Shown: one piece after another, positions 1-9,600 of the stretch
Position numbering within the stretch: position 1 is the first letter of the stretch
Layout: every line of letters begins with the position of its first letter
From: Lentisphaeria bacterium
Lineage (GTDB): Bacteria; Verrucomicrobiota; Lentisphaeria; Victivallales; UBA1829
Direction: 5' to 3'
Assembly (NCBI GenBank): GCA_017646015.1
Contig: JAGCNI010000090.1
Location: 1-53,478 of the forward strand
Length of the DNA stretch: 53,478 bases
Position numbers and translations under genes: made by a program
The notes under the pieces: model-generated
Told to the model about the DNA's origin: nothing
The model's database searches: none
Seen by the model: the letters and a program-made list of their open reading frames with translations, nothing else

Positions 1-513
1 AAGTTCTATCCGGTTATTTTCCAATTGATGAAACGTTCTCAATTCTGTATTCCCGTTGACTTCTGCGAGGACAATATCGCCGTTCCGGACGGTGTCATTG
101 AATTTCTTCAGGATTGCGATATCGCCGTCAAAGATGCCGGCACCGTTCATGGTATTGTCATTGACACGGACAGCGAACAATTTTCTTGAATCCAAAGAAT
201 TTTTCATTGCAGTTGAGTCGTAGTACAATTCTTTTTTGGTTTTGACGCCGTCTTTTTCATAGAACGGGATTGCACAGACACCATTTGGTTTCCGGGTTTT
301 CATTCTGGGTTTATTGAGATTGATGCTTCGTGCTTTTGAGCTGCGGGAAAGGCAGTTTTTCTTTTGCAGAGCGCGCAGATGAGCAAAGACGGTAGATGTT
401 TTGATCTGGAAATGGTCTGCGATTTCATACACGGTCGGAGCCATGATGTTGACGTCCATGAAATCTTCGATAAAGTTCAGGATGTTGCGCTGTTTTTCTG
501 TGAGACCTTTCAT
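1..513 (-). CDS. LexA-like repressor with degenerate S24 protease domain (3' end outside window)
   Basis: The 171 visible residues start at ATG 513-511, behind a GGGGGGAA purine tract, and run off the left edge. Residues 1-70 read as a LexA winged helix (MKGLTEKQRNILNFIEDF, then TVYEIADHF). Residues 112-171 read as the S24/LexA catalytic domain, with FAVRVNDNTMNGAGIFDGD and VRNGDIVLAEV aligning without difficulty to E. coli LexA. The residues needed for self-cleavage are altered. The Ser119 position is Thr121 (DNTM instead of GMSM or GDSM), the Lys156 position is Arg159, and no Ala-Gly cleavage pair is visible in the linker (about residues 78-100). I infer a DNA-binding repressor that probably cannot be inactivated by RecA-stimulated self-cleavage. 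It may be a paralogue of a canonical LexA elsewhere. Family assignment is confident; loss of cleavage is inferred. Confidence 0.85.
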   Translation of the reverse strand, partial: MKGLTEKQRNILNFIEDFMDVNIMAPTVYEIADHFQIKTSTVFAHLRALQKKNCLSRSSKARSINLNKPRMKTRKPNGVCAIPFYEKDGVKTKKELYYDSTAMKNSLDSRKLFAVRVNDNTMNGAGIFDGDIAILKKFNDTVRNGDIVLAEVNGNTELRTFHQLENNRIEL

Positions 514-707
514 AATATTCCCCCCAAAATTGTTTTTGATCCGGCAAATCATATCCATCCCCCCATGGTCTGGCTTTATGCTGCCGTCGAGCAAAGTTTC
601 ATTTTGCTTTTATCAACTGATTCGTAAAGAAAAAAGATTTTATGCAAAAGTTTTGAATTTTTTTGAAAAAATTTTTTCCGGCTGAATTTTTTTCTTCCGG
701 AAGAGGC

Positions 708-735
708 TTGTAAAATTCTGAAAACACTGTATAAT
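708..735 (+). promoter_or_regulatory. Predicted sigma70-type promoter for the EamA permease
   Basis: TTGTAA (708-713) and TATAAT (730-735) are separated by 16 bases. They lie 43 bases upstream of the GTG start at 778, inside the 264-base AT-rich gap between two divergent genes. Nothing else was recognised in that gap. Confidence 0.6.
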
Positions 736-777
736 ATGGGATTTTGATTTTTATATTATGAAAGGAATGGTGCAGCA

Positions 778-1671
778 GTGTTTATCGGGATCATTATTGG
801 TTTGTTATCTGCTTTCTGTATGAGCGGGAGTTATATTTTTTCCCGTGCCTTCATCCGGAAACATAAGAGTCCGATCTGTATTGCTGTGTATTCACAGATT
901 CTGATGGGATTTTTCGGAATAGCTTCGCTTGCAATCAGTTTTTTTGTAGCTGAGATCCCGTTGACACCCCGTTTTTTTCTGTATGTCGGCGGACAAGTCG
1001 GTGGTTATGTGGTGGGACATACCAGTTTTTTCATGCTGTTGCGTTATGTGGAGGCAACCCGTGCGGCATCTTTGATCGGATTGAAAATCATAGCCCTGGT
1101 TCTGATTGCGATTCTGATGGGGACAACGGTTTCATCTCTGCAATGGCTGTCTGTGATTCTGTGTACGATCGCGGCAGTAGGCATGAATTTATCGGGCGGA
1201 CATCTTTCTTTTCAAAGTATATTCTGGCTGTTCCTTTCTGTATTCGGGTATGCGTTTACGGATGTCTGCATTACAGAATTGATGTTGATGATGCCGGGAA
1301 AATCTATGCTTGAAAATGCTTTCGGAGTGATGGGGATCTGCTATACTGTTCTGGGAATATTGGCATTGGGCGGGTTGTTCAAATATCCTTATAAACGGGA
1401 ATATCTGCGTGAGGTTGTGCCATACAGTCTGTGTTATTTTTCCTCTATCTTTTTTCTGATGGCGTGTTTTGGTTTGCTGGGAGTGGTGTTCGGCAGTATT
1501 ATTCAGGCGGGACGCGGGATCATTTCCATTCTGTTGGGGATCGTATTATTGCATTTCGGGTTGGAAAAAAGCGAACCGCAGGTATCTGCCCGTATGTGGA
1601 TCCGCCGTTTAATCATGGCGTTACTGATGCTTTGTGCAATGATCATTTATTCACTGACAGTTCAGAAATAA
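778..1671 (+). CDS. EamA/DMT-family membrane transporter
   Basis: This 297-residue protein is almost entirely hydrophobic, with about ten predicted membrane helices arranged as two EamA-like halves (roughly residues 1-140 and 145-292). That is the usual length and layout for drug/metabolite transporter permeases. The start is GTG 778, with AAAGGAA at 761-767 in front; the ATG at 758 is out of frame. The first helix begins at once (MFIGIIIGLLSAFCMSGSY), supporting this start. Such proteins move small metabolites across the inner membrane, but the substrate cannot be read from the sequence. It has its own promoter, and the next gene also has one, so it is probably a single-gene transcript. Confidence 0.85.
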   Translation: MFIGIIIGLLSAFCMSGSYIFSRAFIRKHKSPICIAVYSQILMGFFGIASLAISFFVAEIPLTPRFFLYVGGQVGGYVVGHTSFFMLLRYVEATRAASLIGLKIIALVLIAILMGTTVSSLQWLSVILCTIAAVGMNLSGGHLSFQSIFWLFLSVFGYAFTDVCITELMLMMPGKSMLENAFGVMGICYTVLGILALGGLFKYPYKREYLREVVPYSLCYFSSIFFLMACFGLLGVVFGSIIQAGRGIISILLGIVLLHFGLEKSEPQVSARMWIRRLIMALLMLCAMIIYSLTVQK

Positions 1672-1692
1672 TAGATTTTTGATTTATCAATC

Positions 1693-1720
1693 TTGAAAAA
1701 ACTACTGTATATGTTATAGT
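1693..1720 (+). promoter_or_regulatory. Predicted promoter for the ApgM-type phosphomutase
   Basis: TTGAAA (1693-1698) and TATAGT (1715-1720) are separated by 16 bases and precede the ATG at 1753. Confidence 0.5.
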
Positions 1721-1752
1721 ACCGGATCATATTTTTTTACAGGAGTTTTTTT

Positions 1753-2979
1753 ATGAATAAGGATCTTTACAAAGGAAAAGCGATCGTGTTTCTTGCTGAT
1801 GGTATGGCAGATGAACCGATTGCTGAGTTGAACGGAAAAACGCCGCTTGAAGCGGTGGAAACCCCTTGGATGGATAAGATTGCTGAACGTGGTGCATCTG
1901 GAACTTTTCTCTCGTTGCCGGATGGTTTTCCGACTTCTTCTGATGCTGCCAATATGTCTGTGCTCGGTTATTCTCTGGCTCAGTTTTATCCCGGAAGAGG
2001 TCCGATCGAAGCGGTGGCGCAAGGGGTTGAACTCGGTGAAAATGATATTGCATGGCGTTGTAATCTGGTCAATGTGAAAGATGGGATCCTGAAAGATTAT
2101 TCATCCGGCCATATTTCCAATGAAGTTTCTGCTCCTCTGATGCAGGCATTGCAGGAACGTTTCGGAAGTGATAAAGTGACCTTCTATCCCGGTGTCAGCT
2201 ACCGCAATCTGCTTGTGCTTCACGGAAAAGAGTTCAGTGCCAATATTGATTATTTCAAACCGGATTCTTCTCAGGATGAGCCTGTTTCTGAATTGGGCTT
2301 GAAAGCATTGGATGATTCTCCGGAAGCGGCTTATACTGTCCAGTTTCTGACAGATTTGATGCGTGAGAGTGTAGAGTTCCTTTCCAATCATCCGTTGAAT
2401 CAGGGTCGTGAAGTTCCTGCCAATATGATCTGGCCGTGGAGTCCGGGCAAAAAGCCGCATTTTGTTTCATTTTCTGAAAAATACAGTGGCAAGACCGGAG
2501 CCGTGATCAGTGCTGTTGACGTGATTTTCGGAATTGCCGAATGTGCCGGTATGAAAGTTGTCCGTGTACCGGGTGCGACCGGATTTATTGATACTGATTA
2601 CGAGGGGAAAGCGCAGGCAGCTCTGGAGGCTTTGAAAGATCATGATCTGGTCTATGTGCATTTGGAAGCAATCGATGAATGTTCTCACCTCGGGGATCTG
2701 AAATTGAAAATGCAGGCGATTTCCGAGTTTGAAAACCGGGTGGTCGCTCCGGTGATGAAAGCATTGGAAGGATGCGGAGTTACTTTTGCGGTCCTGCCGG
2801 ATCATCCTGTGCCGCTGCATCTCCGCAAACATACAAGAACTCCGGTTCCTGTGGCGATCTGTGGCGATCATATCCAGCCGGATCAAGTCTGCCATTATTC
2901 TGAAAAGAATGCTCCGCAAGGGGCTCTCGGATTTATGAAAGGCGAAGAATTCCTGCGGAAAGTTCTCAATCTTTCATAA
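1753..2979 (+). CDS. apgM: ApgM-family phosphomutase: cofactor-independent phosphoglycerate mutase or proposed homoserine kinase
   Basis: This 408-residue protein has the alkaline-phosphatase-superfamily fold of archaeal-type 2,3-bisphosphoglycerate-independent phosphoglycerate mutase. Visible hallmarks are the metal-binding start FLADGMADEPI, the PTSSDAANMSVLGY block containing the Ser that is phosphorylated in this family, the HLEAIDECSHLGD block, and LPDHPVPLHLRKH near the C-terminus, which supplies metal-binding Asp and His. Length is normal. One clade of this family, found in bacteria without ThrB, has been proposed to act as homoserine kinase, so the substrate could be 3-phosphoglycerate or homoserine. 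An AGGAG site precedes ATG 1753. A strong terminator follows, so it is probably monocistronic. Confidence 0.8.
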   Translation: MNKDLYKGKAIVFLADGMADEPIAELNGKTPLEAVETPWMDKIAERGASGTFLSLPDGFPTSSDAANMSVLGYSLAQFYPGRGPIEAVAQGVELGENDIAWRCNLVNVKDGILKDYSSGHISNEVSAPLMQALQERFGSDKVTFYPGVSYRNLLVLHGKEFSANIDYFKPDSSQDEPVSELGLKALDDSPEAAYTVQFLTDLMRESVEFLSNHPLNQGREVPANMIWPWSPGKKPHFVSFSEKYSGKTGAVISAVDVIFGIAECAGMKVVRVPGATGFIDTDYEGKAQAALEALKDHDLVYVHLEAIDECSHLGDLKLKMQAISEFENRVVAPVMKALEGCGVTFAVLPDHPVPLHLRKHTRTPVPVAICGDHIQPDQVCHYSEKNAPQGALGFMKGEEFLRKVLNLS

Positions 2980-2995
2980 GAGTCTATTTTTTGCC

Positions 2996-3044
2996 AAACA
3001 GTCCGTTGTCATGTGTTTCAGCATGATCGCGGACTGTTTTTTTT
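2996..3044 (+). terminator. Rho-independent terminator after the ApgM-family gene
   Basis: A 10-bp stem (AAACAGTCCG at 2996-3005 with CGGACTGTTT at 3030-3039) is extended by an inner TCATG/CATGA pair (3009-3013 and 3022-3026) and followed by a run of T. Confidence 0.85.
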
Positions 3045-3097
3045 ATTGGAAACATGGATCGGGGATATCTGTTTCCGCAATATTTTATAATATTGAT

Positions 3098-3125
3098 TTG
3101 CGATTTAAAAAAATCTTGCTATATT
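3098..3125 (+). promoter_or_regulatory. Predicted promoter of the metallophosphoesterase/envelope operon
   Basis: TTGCGA (3098-3103) and TATATT (3120-3125) are separated by 16 bases, downstream of the preceding terminator and about 45 bases upstream of ATG 3172. Confidence 0.5.
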
Positions 3126-3171
3126 ATACCAAATTTAAATAACTGTTGGACAGGAGTGAAAACTTGTTAAA

Positions 3172-3975
3172 ATGAGATATGCAATTCTGAGTGATGTGCA
3201 TGGGAATCTTGAAGCGTTATCTGTGGTTCTTGCAAAATGTAACGAAGTCGGTGTGGATGCTTATATTTCTCTGGGAGATATTGTCGGATACAATGCCAAC
3301 CCGAAAGAGTGTTTGGATATCATGCGCAGTCTGAATCTGATCTGTGCGATCAAAGGCAACCATGATGAATATGCCGGAAGCAATGATAATGTGATGGAAG
3401 GTTTCAATCCTCATGCCCGTGCGGCTGTGATCTGGACAAAATCCCAGCTGCCGCCGGAAGACCGTGCATGGCTGGCATCTCTGCCGATGCGTCAGACCAT
3501 CAAAGGAACTATGATCACCGCTGTTCATGCCACTTTGGACAGCCCGGATTCATGGGGATATATTTTTGATGTGCACCATGCCGCAGATAATTTTGCATAT
3601 CAGTTTACACCTCTGTGCTTTATCGGTCATTCTCATGTGCCGGTGGCATTCTGCAAAAAACCGATCACCCAGTATTCCGAACGGATGATCATGGAATTGG
3701 AAGATTGGGAACACAAAATCATTCCGGAAGCGGCTTTCCGCCGGGAAGAAAGTTTTGATATCAATCTGAATGCCGGTCATAAATATCTGCTGAACGTCGG
3801 CAGCGTCGGTCAGCCCCGCAATAAGGATCCGCGTGCTTCTTTTGCAATTTATGATTCTGACCTGAAGATCGTGACACGTTATTGTATTCCGTATGACATT
3901 GCGGCAGCGCAGGCAAAAATCTACGCAGCCGGCTTGCCGGAACGTCTGGCAACCCGTCTTGATCGCGGAATTTGA
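3172..3975 (+). CDS. Calcineurin-like metallophosphoesterase
   Basis: This 267-residue cytoplasmic protein carries the full metallophosphoesterase signature: D8-V-H10, GDIVGY with D36, GNHDE with N63 and H64, a later ITAVHATLD histidine, and GHSHVP. These bind the two-metal centre that hydrolyses phosphate esters. It resembles the YfcE/MJ0936-type group more than the nucleotidases; the substrate is unknown. ATG 3172 is the natural start because the beta strand MRYAILSDVH follows directly. The nearest Shine-Dalgarno-like AGGAG (3152-3156) is about 15 bases away, further than usual. A GT9 gene starts 40 bases downstream, so co-transcription with the envelope genes is likely. Confidence 0.88.
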   Translation: MRYAILSDVHGNLEALSVVLAKCNEVGVDAYISLGDIVGYNANPKECLDIMRSLNLICAIKGNHDEYAGSNDNVMEGFNPHARAAVIWTKSQLPPEDRAWLASLPMRQTIKGTMITAVHATLDSPDSWGYIFDVHHAADNFAYQFTPLCFIGHSHVPVAFCKKPITQYSERMIMELEDWEHKIIPEAAFRREESFDINLNAGHKYLLNVGSVGQPRNKDPRASFAIYDSDLKIVTRYCIPYDIAAAQAKIYAAGLPERLATRLDRGI

Positions 3976-4015
3976 TCGCCGTTGAAATAAAAAACAATCC
4001 GGCAGCAAGGAGATT

Positions 4016-5059
4016 ATGAAACAGTATCTGATCATCAAACCCAGCAGTATGGGAGATATTCTTCATGCTTTCCCGGCAGTTGCTTATCTGCATCGGAAAG
4101 AACCGGAGGCAGTCATAGACTGGTTGATCCATCCGGCTTTTGATGATTTGCTGGACTATTTGCCGGGAATCCGGAAAAAAATACATTTTAAACGTTCTGA
4201 ACTTGGAAATTACCGAACATTTTTTCCTGCATTCCTGTCTTTATTACGGGAGATCCGTGCAGAACGGTATGATATGGTCATTGATTTGCAGGGTTTGATA
4301 CGCAGTGCTGTGATTGGACGTTTCGTCAGATCCGGGAAATATTATGGCCCGGCGGTGACACGTGAGAAAGCAGCATCCTGTTTTTATAAACAGAAGATTT
4401 TTGTTCCTGAAGAGATCCTTCATGCGGTTGAACGGAATTGTGCATTGATGGCACAATGCTGTTCTGCTGACACTGTTCCCGGAGATTATCTGCTGCCTGT
4501 TGTGGAAAAACACCGTACTGCGGCGGAAACATTGCTCTCGACTCATGGGATTTCCTGTTCAGACCGGATCCTGGCGGTTGCTCCCGGAGCACGCTGGGTC
4601 ACAAAACAATGGCCTCCGGCTTTTTTTGCTCAGGTGATTGCTGGTTTTTCCGGACAGTTTCCGGATGCAAAGACTGTTTTGATCGGTTCTCCCGGGGATC
4701 GTGTACTCAGCGCAGAGATAATACGTTCATTGAAAAACTCTTGCAATGTATTTGATTTGACCGGGGAAACCACGGTCGGGAGCATGATCGAAGTGATCCG
4801 TTCTGCTTCTGTTCTGCTTTGCAATGACAGTGGTCCGATGCATGCCGCAGCTTCTGTCGGGACTCCGGTGGCGGCCTTTTTCGGACCGACGGATCCGGCT
4901 CTGACCGGACCTTACTGCAAGATCAAAGAGATCCTGCAGCCGGAGCTCGATTGTATCCGTTGTTTCAGAAAACAGTGTGGTGAATCTGTATGCCATCAGT
5001 CGGTATCCGCATCTGTTACGTTGGAAAAACTGGTGGGATTATTCAAAAAAGGAGAGTAA
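4016..5059 (+). CDS. Glycosyltransferase family 9 (LPS heptosyltransferase-like)
   Basis: This 347-residue protein is of normal length for ADP-heptose:LPS heptosyltransferases. The N-terminal Rossmann half begins KQYLIIKPSSMGDILHAFPA, the family's acceptor-side glycine motif. The C-terminal half has APGARWVTKQWP and the nucleotide-sugar site NDSGPMHAAASVGTPVAAFF followed by GPTDP. It probably adds a sugar to the lipopolysaccharide inner core at the cytoplasmic face of the inner membrane. WaaC-type specificity is plausible but not proven. AAGGAG sits just before ATG 4016. The next gene starts 3 bases after the stop, so this is part of a tightly packed envelope operon. Confidence 0.88.
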   Translation: MKQYLIIKPSSMGDILHAFPAVAYLHRKEPEAVIDWLIHPAFDDLLDYLPGIRKKIHFKRSELGNYRTFFPAFLSLLREIRAERYDMVIDLQGLIRSAVIGRFVRSGKYYGPAVTREKAASCFYKQKIFVPEEILHAVERNCALMAQCCSADTVPGDYLLPVVEKHRTAAETLLSTHGISCSDRILAVAPGARWVTKQWPPAFFAQVIAGFSGQFPDAKTVLIGSPGDRVLSAEIIRSLKNSCNVFDLTGETTVGSMIEVIRSASVLLCNDSGPMHAAASVGTPVAAFFGPTDPALTGPYCKIKEILQPELDCIRCFRKQCGESVCHQSVSASVTLEKLVGLFKKGE

Positions 5060-5062
5060 AAA

Positions 5063-6016
5063 ATGTACCGGAATAAATCTCTGATCCTGATTTTGTTTTT
5101 TCTGATTCTCGGTGGCTTTTCATTTCATGCTGCCGCTCAGGTCGCTTTAAAAGTCCGCATGAGCCAACAGTATTATCTGCAATATGAACCGATTTATGTT
5201 CAGGTAACGATGCGGAACGTCAGTGGTCATCCGCTTGCATTCGGAGAGAATCAGGGTTTGCGTGGAGAACTCCGTTTTGAGATCGACACTCCGTTCATCA
5301 ACCGTTATGCTGCCTTGAGAGGCAAAGAGACTCCGACGATGAAAGGGATCATTCTGCAGCCCGGTACATCCCGGACTTTCACTTACAACGTAACCAATTA
5401 TTATGATGTCCGCCGATTGGGCAGTTATTCATTGAAAGCTGTGATTTCCCATCCGCAGTTGAAAACCGCTTATGAATCCAATACGGTTCACTTCTCCACG
5501 GTGGGAGGAAGAACGGTCTGGGAGACAGTGGTCGGTGTTCCCACCTATCTGCAGAAAAAAGTTTCCGACCGAATTCCGACCCGCAATTACCGGATCGTTT
5601 CTTACAATACCGGGAAACAGGTTTTCTACATGTTGATCATTGAAGATAAAGAACGTATCTATCTTGTTCGTCGTATCGGTTTGGATCTTGGCGGTGATCT
5701 CCGCCCGAAATGTGCAGTGGATGATCTGAGCCGCCTGAATATCCTGATCGCAGCCAATCCCAAAGTGTATGCTTATTATCAATACGATGTGACGGGCAAA
5801 CTGGAAAAGAAAGAAGTTCGGATCAAATCTGATACAACACCGCGTCTGGTGGTCAATAAGGATGTGGGAACAGTTGTGCTCAGCGGCGGACGGCGTGCCC
5901 GTCGGGATTTGGATTACGAAGAGATCAAGGATTTGCCGTTCATTGCGACCGCAATGGATGAAAATCTGAAAGATATCACGGATGGAAAAAGTATTATAGA
6001 TGAAGATAATGATTAA
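5063..6016 (+). CDS. Secreted protein of unknown function with an N-terminal Ig-like domain
   Basis: This 317-residue protein has a clear signal peptide (charged MYRNK, hydrophobic core, then HAAAQ, likely cut near residue 25). Residues about 27-145 look like an Ig-like beta sandwich of the kind that follows YEPIYVQVTMRNVSGHPLAF, somewhat like BsuPI or DUF4384-type extracellular domains. The C-terminal half has no feature I recognise. It lies 3 bases after the glycosyltransferase and 16 before the LysM gene, with GGAGAG before the start, so a periplasmic or envelope role is a reasonable guess. No catalytic motif or membrane anchor besides the signal peptide is visible. Confidence 0.7.
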   Translation: MYRNKSLILILFFLILGGFSFHAAAQVALKVRMSQQYYLQYEPIYVQVTMRNVSGHPLAFGENQGLRGELRFEIDTPFINRYAALRGKETPTMKGIILQPGTSRTFTYNVTNYYDVRRLGSYSLKAVISHPQLKTAYESNTVHFSTVGGRTVWETVVGVPTYLQKKVSDRIPTRNYRIVSYNTGKQVFYMLIIEDKERIYLVRRIGLDLGGDLRPKCAVDDLSRLNILIAANPKVYAYYQYDVTGKLEKKEVRIKSDTTPRLVVNKDVGTVVLSGGRRARRDLDYEEIKDLPFIATAMDENLKDITDGKSIIDEDND

Positions 6017-6032
6017 ATAAGGAGAGTAAATC

Positions 6033-6611
6033 ATGTCGCGATTATTCGTAATAATGGGAGTGGTATTCAGCCTCTGTCCTGTCTTATACGGGCAGCAGGG
6101 ACGCAAACCATTCTCCACTCCTCAGGACGCAGTCCGTTATTATGAGGAGTTGGTCGGTAATTTGACCCGTCAGGTCAAGTCGATGCAGGATGAAAACGCC
6201 ATTTTTGTTGAAGAAACAACAAAATTGAAAAGTCGTGTTGCCCGTTTGGAACAGGAAAATGATGCTGTCCGGAAGGAACTTGCCGCTTTGCGTCAGCAGA
6301 TCGCTGCGGATGCGGAAGTCCGGAAAGATCAGTTGAACCGGCTTGCCGACAGATTGGGTACTATGTCGGCCCCGCCGCCTGTCCATCAGGAAAAACGACA
6401 GAAAAAAGGTAAGACTCCGCCTCCGCCGCCTCCGGCAGAAGACGGGGAGGAAGAGTTCCTGGAACATACTGTTGAAGCAGGAACGACCCTTCATGCTCTT
6501 GCCAAAGTCTATGGAGTCTCTGTCAAAGAGATCATCCGAGCCAATAAACTTTCCGGTTCCCGGATTTATGTGGGACAGAAATTGCTGATCCCGATCCCCA
6601 AGAAACGTTAA
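6033..6611 (+). CDS. Periplasmic coiled-coil protein with C-terminal LysM domain
   Basis: The 192 residues comprise a signal peptide (MSRLFVIMGVVFSLCPVLYG), a predicted coiled coil at about residues 30-105 with heptad-like Leu/Val spacing (LVGNLTRQVKSMQDENAIF and following), a Pro-rich linker (TPPPPPPAEDGEEE), and one LysM repeat at about 145-190 (HTVEAGTTLHALAKVYGVSV through GQKLLIPIP). LysM binds the glycan of peptidoglycan, so the protein is likely tethered to the cell wall, with the coiled coil acting as spacer or oligomerisation arm. GGAGAG precedes ATG 6033. It sits in the envelope operon between a secreted protein and the phospholipid-repair fusion. Confidence 0.85.
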   Translation: MSRLFVIMGVVFSLCPVLYGQQGRKPFSTPQDAVRYYEELVGNLTRQVKSMQDENAIFVEETTKLKSRVARLEQENDAVRKELAALRQQIAADAEVRKDQLNRLADRLGTMSAPPPVHQEKRQKKGKTPPPPPPAEDGEEEFLEHTVEAGTTLHALAKVYGVSVKEIIRANKLSGSRIYVGQKLLIPIPKKR

Positions 6612-6629
6612 CAAATCAAGTGTTTTATT

Positions 6630-9600
6630 ATGATTAGAAATGTAGCCTACTCCCGTCGTATTTTACCTTTGATCACCTCCCAGTTTTTCGGAGTGTTCAA
6701 TGACCATGCTTTCAAAATGTTTGTCGTGCTGTCTGTTTTCAAAGGACAGCCCAATTATTTTGAAGGTGCCGCCTTTATGTTTCTGTTGACAGCCGCCTAT
6801 GTATTGCCTTTTATTCTGTTTTCCGGAATTACAGGAGCAGCGGCGGACCGTCTGCCCAAACGGAGTATCCTGATCATTGCCAAATTTGCAGAATTGATCG
6901 TGATGATTCTGGGAACAGTATGTTTTCTCCGTGTGGAATCCTGGGGGATGTATCCGTTGTTGGGAGTGATGTTCCTGATGACGACGCAGTCTGCGTTTTT
7001 CAGTCCTGCCTATAATGGTTTGATTCCTGAAACGTTCCCGGAATATGAAATTTCCAAAGCCAACGGATTGAACGGGATGCTGACCTTTATTGCAGCGATT
7101 CTCGGGGCGGGGATCGCACCGCTTTTCTGGGAATTCTGCAACAAGAGTTTTCTCCAGTGCGGTGAAATGCTCTGTCTCTTTTCTGTTTTCGGCTTTATTG
7201 CAGCGGTTCTGGTTCTTCCCACGATCGGTGGGAACCGGAAAGATTCCGGCAGTGCTTTCCGCAGTTTTGTGGAAGGTTGGAAAGCGATGGTTGAAACCCG
7301 TGCTTTGTGGGTGACAGCTGTCGGGGATGCCTTTTTCTGTTCGATTGGAGTTGTGATCCAGACCTTGATCGTTCTGTATGCCAACTACGTATTGAAAGCC
7401 GGAGAACTCGAATTGAGTGCGATGATGCTTGCTCCGGCATTGGGCATGGGATTGGGCTGTTATTTCTGTGGTATTCTCTCCGGACGCAAAGTTGAATTGG
7501 GCTTTGTGCTGCCTGCCGGATTTCTGCTGGGATTGTTCCTGATCCTTGCCGGATTCAATCCGGGCGGACCGGTTCAGCTTACAGCGAAAGTGACAGTCCA
7601 TCCGTGTATTCTTATCTGGCTGCTTCTTGCGGGGATTTCCGGCGGTTTCTTTGTGGTTCCGCTCCGTGCTTATTTCCAGCAATGGGTCAATCCCGCGAAA
7701 CGTGGGGTCGCATTGGCGGCAAGCAATCTTCTTTCGTTTGCATCCATGCTGATTTTCTCTTTCCTGCTTCTTCTGCTTGTAGCGGGAGCTGCCCCGGAAA
7801 ATACAACGGTTCTGCCGTCCTGGCTGATGCGTTTTGAGTTGCCTGCATTCAATCCGGGCTCTCTGTTCTGTTTTGCCGGATGTGTTTCCATTGTCGGAGC
7901 ATTTGCGGGGATCTTCCTGCTGCCGGATTTGCCTTTCCGTTTCATTGTACTGCTGTTGATGAATACCTTGATGAAACTGCGTGTGATTGGTTCTGAAAAG
8001 ATTCCGGAACACGGTGCGGCACTGTTGGTTTCCAACCATGCTTCTTTTGTGGATGGACTTCTGATCAGTGCATGTACTTCCCGCCGGATCCGTTTCCTGA
8101 TGCATGAAGATTATTACCGTCTGCCGCTGCTTCATCCTCTTGCCCGTTTCTTCGGTTTTATTGAAGTGCCGCGCAACTCCCGTATCAAGAGTATGCGGAA
8201 CATGATCACTGAAGTGCAGGATGCGTTGCGGAACGGGGATGTGGTATGTGTGTTCCCGGAAGGAAAGATCACCCGGAATGGTTTGATGGATGAATTCTCT
8301 TCCGGCTATACCGTAATGCTTCCGCAGGATTGCAAAGTTCCTGTGATCCCTGTCCGGATCGGAATGGTCTGGGGGAGTATCTTCAGTTATTACTATGGAA
8401 AATTGAAATTCCGTATGCCCAAAGAGATCCCGCATCCGGTGAGTGTTACTTTCGGGAATCCGATTCCGGAAGGTACGACCTCCTTTGAATTGCGTCAGAT
8501 CATTTCCGAATTGGGAGCGGAAACAGAAATGGTTCCCCGTGCATCGGAACGTCCGCTGCATTATCAGGTTGCGAAGAATGCGAAACGTCATCCGTTCCGG
8601 AAACTGATTTGTGAATCCGGGGGCAAGGAGTTGAATTGTTTCCAGTTCTGTGTCGGTTCAGCGGTTTTGAGCCGCAAGATCCGTGACCTGGTTGCTCCTG
8701 AATGTAAATATGTCGGAGTGATGCTGCCGAACTGTGCGGCTTCTGCTGTGGCATGTACGGCGGTCATGATGGCGGATAAAGTTCCTGCGATCCTGAACTT
8801 TACTGCGACCCGTGATTCTCTGATCTATGCGGTGAAGAAAGCGGGAGCGACTCATATTCTGACCAGCCGGAAATTCCTGAGCAAGATCGGATTTGAGCCG
8901 ATGCCGGAAATGGTATTTCTGGAAGATATGGCGAAGACAGTGACCCGTTGGGATAAGATTTCGATGGCTCTGATGGCTGTTCTGCTGCCGCATCAGGAGT
9001 TTATGAATCTGCTTTCTCCGTTGACCCACCGGGATGTCATGAATACGGCTGCGGTTCTCTTCTCCAGCGGTTCGACCGGTATTCCGAAAGGGGTCATGCT
9101 TTCTCATCACAACTTCAACAGTGACGTTTATGCCTGTACCAAAGTTGTGGCATGGGACAACAATGACGTGATTGTTGGTAATCTGCCGATGTTCCATGCA
9201 TTCGGTTTGATTTCAGCTTACTGGCTGCCGCTGATGATCGCCTGTAAGGTCGTATATGTGACCAGTCCGCTGGATTGCGGAGCTGTGACGAAAGCCTGCT
9301 TGGATCATAAAGTTACGATTCTTCTCGGTACGCCGACCTTTATTCAGTCTTATCTGCGCCGTTGTGATCAGCAGATCTTCACCAATCTCCGTCTGGCGAT
9401 TGCGGGTGCGGAACGTCTGCGGAGCGATATTTCCACGAAGTTTGAACAGATCGTCAACGGGGAACGTACTCTGATCGAAGGGTATGGCTGCACAGAACTT
9501 TCCCCGATCGTTGCGATCAATGTCGGTAACTCGATCCTGAATATGGGTAAAACAGTTGGTAAAGCGGGAAGTATCGGTCCTGCGATGCCAGGGATCTGTG

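Noticed and set aside
364..685. Two short plus-strand frames overlapping the LexA-like gene
   Set aside because: The minus-strand LexA reading is continuous and matches the family across 171 residues; the plus frames have no motif.
6663..8591. 642-codon minus-strand frame opposite the LplT-PlsC region
   Set aside because: Composition (Gln/Arg/His-rich) and lack of any motif show it to be the antisense of a strongly biased real gene with intact motifs.
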